From JANQPA01 sp964628385 (GTDB lineage: Bacteria; Bacteroidota; Bacteroidia; Chitinophagales; Saprospiraceae), in the NCBI GenBank assembly GCA_964628385.1, contig CAZVOD010000005.1, positions 49,917-113,916 on the forward strand: a stretch of 64,000 bases of DNA. Direction: 5' to 3'. Below the pieces are notes generated by a model, which saw only the letters and a list, made by a program, of their open reading frames with translations, was not told the origin of the DNA and did no database searches. Positions 60,307 to 64,000 of the stretch are shown in pieces. The position numbers and the translations under genes were made by a program. Positions within the stretch are counted from its first letter, which is position 1, and every line of letters starts with the position of its first letter.

Positions 60307-62418
60307 TTACGAAAAAAGCGTGTTTACTGTTCGGGGCATTCGGAAGCGCTGACCATACTGCTTTTGTAGTTTTTTGCACTTACTTTTAAAATCTTCTGGC
60401 TCGTGGTTGGCAATATATTGTAAAACGCCCCCGCGAAAGGCCGGGAAGCCCCATCCGTGAATGCTACCCAAATTGGCCCCTTCAACGGATTGTATGACGC
60501 CCTCCTGAAGACACCAGACTGCTTCCAGTGCCTGAACCACCAGCATACGTTCTTTAATGTCTTTGTAATTCTTGTTAGTATTTTGAGTGGAGAAATATGC
60601 TGTTAGTTCACTCCAAAGCCGCGTCTTTTCATTTTTGTCGTATTCATAAAAACCAGCCTTGCGTTTCTTTCCCGTTCTACCAAATTCTTCAATCATCTGC
60701 TGAAGAATGTTTACAGCAGGGTGCTGCACGTATTTGGGGCCGTAGTGTTCGCCCGCCTGATTTTCATAATTTAATACCAAATTGAGTCCCAGTAGATCAG
60801 CCAGCTCCAGGGGTCCTACAGGCATTCCCGCCTGTTTTCCCAGGTTTTCTATCAAGGCAGGAACATATCCCTCCTGAAGCATGGTGATACCTTCGAGAAT
60901 ATAAGTATTCTGAACTCTTGCCGCATAAAACCCCCAATTATCCTTAACAATGATGGGCGTCTTATCTATGGCCTTGACAAAATCAAATGCTCTGGAAATA
61001 GTCTCTTCTGAAGTTTTTTTTCCCAAAACAATCTCTACCATAGGTACATCTTCAGCCGGATGGAAAAAATGTAAGCCAATATAGCCCTCAGGCCGGGAGG
61101 AAGCTTCCGCTAGCTGGCTTATCGGAATAGAAACTGTATTAGTGGCGAAGATAGAATACTCATCCATGTATTTTTCTGCCTCCTTGGTTACTTTCTGCTT
61201 GACCATGCGGTTTTCAAAAACGGCTTCAATGATTATATCGCAGTTCTCAAAGTCGCTGGAGTTTTCAGTGGTCTTTAGGCGGCCAAGCATCTGTTCAAAA
61301 TCTGTTTGGTGTAGATATCCCTGCTGCATTTTCGTTTTTAGCTTGTCTTTGATCACGGATTTACCACGATCAGCAATGAGCTTCGAAACATCTTTCAGGA
61401 CTACTTCCATGCCTCGTTCCAGGCAGGCAATACCAATACCGGTACCCATCATTCCAGCTCCAATTATACCTACCGTTCGGGGCCGAAACTTTCCAAATCC
61501 GTTAGGACGGGTTTTGCCTTGTTGTATGGAATTGTGATCAAACCACAGGGCTTTGATCATATTTTTACAGCTCTTACTCTGGGCCAGCCGGGTGTAGTGT
61601 CGGCTCTCTATTCGGCAGGCGGTATCGAAATCCACTTTTGAGCCTTCAGACAAGACTTCCAGAATCACCTGCTGAGCATTGCTATTGCCTTTATGCTGGC
61701 TATTTAGTTGGGCCGTGAAATTTCTGATTTTACGAGCCACCGACAAATCTTTGGCGGTACCACCGGGGATAGCACATTCTTCCCTATCCCAGGGGCGTCT
61801 GCCTTCCGGTGTACTCAACAACCAATCTTTTGCTTTTTGCATCATCTCCTTTTCATCATTGGCAAGATCGTCAACCAGCCCCGCTGTTCGTGCTTCTTTA
61901 GGCGCATAGGCATAGCCATTGGAAAGTACAGGGAAAGCTTGTTCAATACCTAAAAGCCACATCAGCCGGATGATACTACCACCTCCGGGGATTATTCCTA
62001 AATTGACATCTGGAAGCCCAACTTTCAGCCGGGGTTGGTCAAGTATAATCCTTCTATGGCAGGCAAGTGCCACCTCAAATCCCGCTCCTAAAGCATTGCC
62101 ATTAATAGCTGCTACTACAGGTACTCCGGGACTCTCTAGGTCCCTTAAAAATTTTTTCATCCCCTCACAAAAAGTGAAAATCTCCTGAGCATTATTGGTA
62201 TTGTAGAGATACTCCCAATCTCCGCCAGCAAGAAAGGATGTCTTGCCAGATGTCAATATAACACCGCGCAGGGCAGCTCTTTTCTTTTCTTTTTGAAGGT
62301 GTTCGATTACCGGAACAAAAGCTTCAAAAACCTGATGATTAATAACATTGCTTTGGCGCTCACTCATATCAAGGGTGAGGGTTACAATATGGTCTGTATC
62401 TTTTTGGTATTTTATCAT
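60307..62418 (-). CDS. fadJ: Fatty acid oxidation alpha subunit: enoyl-CoA hydratase/3-hydroxyacyl-CoA dehydrogenase
   Basis: The 703-residue bifunctional enzyme has a crotonase domain (about 1-200: SGKTSFLAGGDW oxyanion segment, NGNALGAGFEVALACHRR, GLPDVNLGIIPGGG) and a 3-hydroxyacyl-CoA dehydrogenase domain (about 310-590). The latter has the NAD site GIIGAGMMGTGIGIACLERG and IGLHFFHPAEDVPMVEIV with the catalytic His. A C-terminal dehydrogenase repeat follows. The second crotonase acid (Glu in GLPET) is Asp here. ATG 62418 is used; the frame extending to 62619 overlaps the thiolase gene and is not family-like. It follows the thiolase gene by 40 bases. Confidence 0.92.
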   Translation of the reverse strand: MIKYQKDTDHIVTLTLDMSERQSNVINHQVFEAFVPVIEHLQKEKKRAALRGVILTSGKTSFLAGGDWEYLYNTNNAQEIFTFCEGMKKFLRDLESPGVPVVAAINGNALGAGFEVALACHRRIILDQPRLKVGLPDVNLGIIPGGGSIIRLMWLLGIEQAFPVLSNGYAYAPKEARTAGLVDDLANDEKEMMQKAKDWLLSTPEGRRPWDREECAIPGGTAKDLSVARKIRNFTAQLNSQHKGNSNAQQVILEVLSEGSKVDFDTACRIESRHYTRLAQSKSCKNMIKALWFDHNSIQQGKTRPNGFGKFRPRTVGIIGAGMMGTGIGIACLERGMEVVLKDVSKLIADRGKSVIKDKLKTKMQQGYLHQTDFEQMLGRLKTTENSSDFENCDIIIEAVFENRMVKQKVTKEAEKYMDEYSIFATNTVSIPISQLAEASSRPEGYIGLHFFHPAEDVPMVEIVLGKKTSEETISRAFDFVKAIDKTPIIVKDNWGFYAARVQNTYILEGITMLQEGYVPALIENLGKQAGMPVGPLELADLLGLNLVLNYENQAGEHYGPKYVQHPAVNILQQMIEEFGRTGKKRKAGFYEYDKNEKTRLWSELTAYFSTQNTNKNYKDIKERMLVVQALEAVWCLQEGVIQSVEGANLGSIHGWGFPAFRGGVLQYIANHEPEDFKSKCKKLQKQYGQRFRMPRTVNTLFS

Positions 62419-62458
62419 GATCACTACTTTGAGGAAAAGAATGAAAAGCGGTAAAATA

Positions 62459-63664
62459 TTACACTCGCTCGATAATGGTGGCCACTCCCATTCCACCACC
62501 GGCACATAGGGTAACCAGCCCGGTATTGAGGTCGCGTCGTTCCAGTTCGTCCAGTAGGGTGCCCAATAACATGGTGCCGGTGGCCCCCAAAGGATGCCCC
62601 AAAGCAATAGCACCGCCATTAATATTTATCCGGTCTAAGGGCAGATCCATCTCTTGCTGAAACTTAAGTACAACAGCAGCAAAAGCTTCGTTACACTCCC
62701 ACAGGTCAATATCATCTGCCTTCATCCCGGCCCGCTCCAGCGCTTTCCTGGCAGCCGGAGCCGGGCCCGTAAGCATCAGCGTAGGATCTACACTAATGGT
62801 AGCAGCAGAAAGAATCCTGGCTCGCGCAGAGCAGCCAGTAATGGCTGCTGCTTCTTCGGTGCCAATCAGCATCAATGCTGCCCCATCCACAATGCCCGAG
62901 GAGTTACCAGCGGTATGAACATGGTTGACCTGCTCCAGATGTGGAAATTTTTGAATTGCCATATCATCAAAACCTAATTGACCAATTCCGTCAAAAGCAC
63001 TGGGTAACTTGCTTAATGCCTCCATAGAAGTGTTAGGGCGTATACACTCGTCTTGCCAAAGTACCGGCAAGCCATTTTTATCGTGGATAGGAACTATAGA
63101 TCGGTCAAAATACTTCCCCTGCTGAGCCTGCAATGCCAACATATGTGAACGAAAAGCATACTCATCAACCACTGTCCTGTCAAAGCCTTCCATAGTGGCA
63201 ATGACATCGGCAGCAACCCCCTGTGGTAGATATTTTATCTTGCTTATCACTGATGGATCGTACAATAAAGAGCCTCCATCACTTCCGATAGGCACTCTGC
63301 TCATACTTTCTACTCCTCCGGCAATCACCAGTTCTTCCCAGCCGGAGCGAACTTTCATTGCTGCCAGATTGATAGCTTCCAGGCCAGAAGTACAAAAGCG
63401 ATTGAGTTGTAGACCACTCACAGTATCTGCCCATCCAGCGTGTAAAAGGGCACTTTTGGCGATATTGTAGCCCTGCTCATCCACCGGGCTTACACACCCG
63501 ATCAGGGCATCATCAACTTTTTGTGTAGGAAGATCTAATCGCTTGCGCAAATACTCCAGCAGGTACGATAATAAATCAATTGGTTTGACTTCGTACAGCG
63601 AACCCCTGGCATTACCCCGACCACGAGGCGTACGAACGGATTCATAGATGTATGCGTTTTTCAT
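62459..63664 (-). CDS. fadI: Thiolase (acetyl-CoA acyltransferase)
   Basis: The 401-residue enzyme removes acetyl-CoA at the end of each beta-oxidation round. Motifs are complete: the nucleophile Cys in LNRFCTSGLEAINLAA (about residue 91), GGVESMSRVP, ECNEAFAAV, NINGGAIALGHPLGATG with the His, and CAGGGMGVATIIERV with the second Cys. It forms an operon with the fadJ-like gene. The name fadI is by context; a biosynthetic thiolase role is less likely. Confidence 0.9.
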   Translation of the reverse strand: MKNAYIYESVRTPRGRGNARGSLYEVKPIDLLSYLLEYLRKRLDLPTQKVDDALIGCVSPVDEQGYNIAKSALLHAGWADTVSGLQLNRFCTSGLEAINLAAMKVRSGWEELVIAGGVESMSRVPIGSDGGSLLYDPSVISKIKYLPQGVAADVIATMEGFDRTVVDEYAFRSHMLALQAQQGKYFDRSIVPIHDKNGLPVLWQDECIRPNTSMEALSKLPSAFDGIGQLGFDDMAIQKFPHLEQVNHVHTAGNSSGIVDGAALMLIGTEEAAAITGCSARARILSAATISVDPTLMLTGPAPAARKALERAGMKADDIDLWECNEAFAAVVLKFQQEMDLPLDRININGGAIALGHPLGATGTMLLGTLLDELERRDLNTGLVTLCAGGGMGVATIIERV

Positions 63665-63934
63665 TTATCGTTTCCGGCTTTTCGTTTTTTATTGTAAGCA
63701 ATGCTATATGAGCTAATATTCTGCTGTCCTAGAAAATAAGAGCAGCAATCTCAAATATTCTACCCACCATTCTTGTTTGTAAAACATCATCAGAGTTGTT
63801 CCATAGGGTAGGGTCGCGGTAGCGCATGAGTTGGCAAACCACTCATCTTAACATGTTTTAACACCTTCGAAACAAGTCTATTATATAAAGTTTAAAGGCG
63901 TAGCATGCTGATACAAATTTATAATTTATATTGT
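63665..63934. other. Intergenic region upstream of the thiolase operon with one repeat-family end
   Basis: This region has the promoter side of the thiolase operon. TTCGAAACAAGTCTA (63866-63880) is identical to the family end at 28453-28467. No open frame looks real. Confidence 0.5.
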
Positions 63935-64000
63935 GAAGTTGTTTAAAAAATGTCGTTTCATGTTTGCAGACAAAACATTGTGCAGCAAATACTTCAGCTT
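63935..64000. mobile_element. Second copy of the GAAGTTGTTTAA MITE, cut by the window end
   Basis: From 63935 the sequence repeats the first 65 bases of the element at 36019-36183 with three substitutions and one extra A. The match includes the terminal GAAGTTGTTTAA and the CATTGTGCA internal arm. The rest lies beyond the window. Confidence 0.75.

Noticed and set aside
60307..62619. Long N-terminal extension of the beta-oxidation enzyme (start at 62619)
   Set aside because: The extra 67 residues are Trp/Pro-rich, overlap the end of the thiolase gene in another frame, and the family start matches ATG 62418.
1..64000. CRISPR-Cas, prophage, restriction-modification or other classical defence locus
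   Set aside because: No cas, integrase, capsid, methyltransferase or restriction gene and no repeat-spacer array was recognised in any frame.

Overview
The window comes from a Bacteroidota genome, most likely a marine or otherwise aquatic member; the gene set is compatible with a Saprospirales or Cytophagales type, but the order is an inference. Evidence: a PorP/SprF and TPR-PD40-OmpA pair of the type IX secretion apparatus, a T9SS C-terminal sorting tail, many SPII lipoproteins with acidic residues after the cysteine, TAnnTTTG-type promoters, A-rich leaders without Shine-Dalgarno sequences, a complete Na+-pumping NADH:quinone oxidoreductase (Nqr), and a proteorhodopsin with its retinal pathway. 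Gene density is normal chromosome-like; no phage, plasmid, tRNA, rRNA or CRISPR array was seen.

Layout. 0-9 kb: secreted nuclease, PhoD-type phosphatase, lipoprotein, heptosyltransferase-like GT9, PorP/SprF, an OmpA protein fused to DUF1573, and PnuC. 9.4-16 kb: nqrABCDEF, with an NqrA carrying an unusual membrane-anchoring N-terminal extension. 16-21 kb: poorly characterised secreted proteins, an RluA-type pseudouridine synthase and a GlsB-type membrane protein. 21.9-25.8 kb: a large T9SS-secreted LamG protein broken by several frameshifts. 25.8-33.5 kb: FG-GAP protein, decayed AraC regulator, nitroreductase, second TPR-PD40-OmpA protein, DUF2911 protein, peptide deformylase, unknown protein. 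33.5-36.2 kb: a decayed aminotransferase, DUF2892, Crp/Fnr regulator, a decayed solute-binding protein and a MITE-like element. 36.2-45.2 kb: metallophosphoesterase, a zinc-type operon (His-Asp-rich lipoprotein plus MerC) behind two TGCAACA palindromes, APC permease, PhoX, purple-acid-phosphatase-like protein, lipoprotein, LytTR regulator, LOG protein. 45-48.8 kb: a protein with a LigA/Nif11-like N-terminus, a GT4 glycosyltransferase, a sulfotransferase-like protein and a cold-shock protein. 49-50.7 kb: three consecutive gene ruins. 50.7-56.4 kb: lipoprotein, CIA30, DUF6909, feoB, feoA. 57-60 kb: rhodopsin, blh, crtY on the minus strand. 60.3-63.7 kb: a fatty-acid beta-oxidation pair.

How it works together. 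CrtY makes beta-carotene, Blh cleaves it to retinal and the opsin uses it as a light-driven H+ pump; Nqr supplies a Na+ gradient from NADH, partly fed by beta-oxidation. Four phosphoesterases (PhoD, PhoX, two calcineurin-type) suggest strong organic-phosphate scavenging. The intergenic regions carry two families of short inverted-repeat elements: one ending in CGAAACAAGTCT (about a dozen full or degenerate ends, several forming hairpins at gene 3' ends) and one ending in GAAGTTGTTTAA (one full copy, one cut by the window end). The observations judged most worth following are the predicted antenna-binding (fenestrated) rhodopsin, the anchored NqrA, the two repeat families, and the zinc and LytTR operator candidates.
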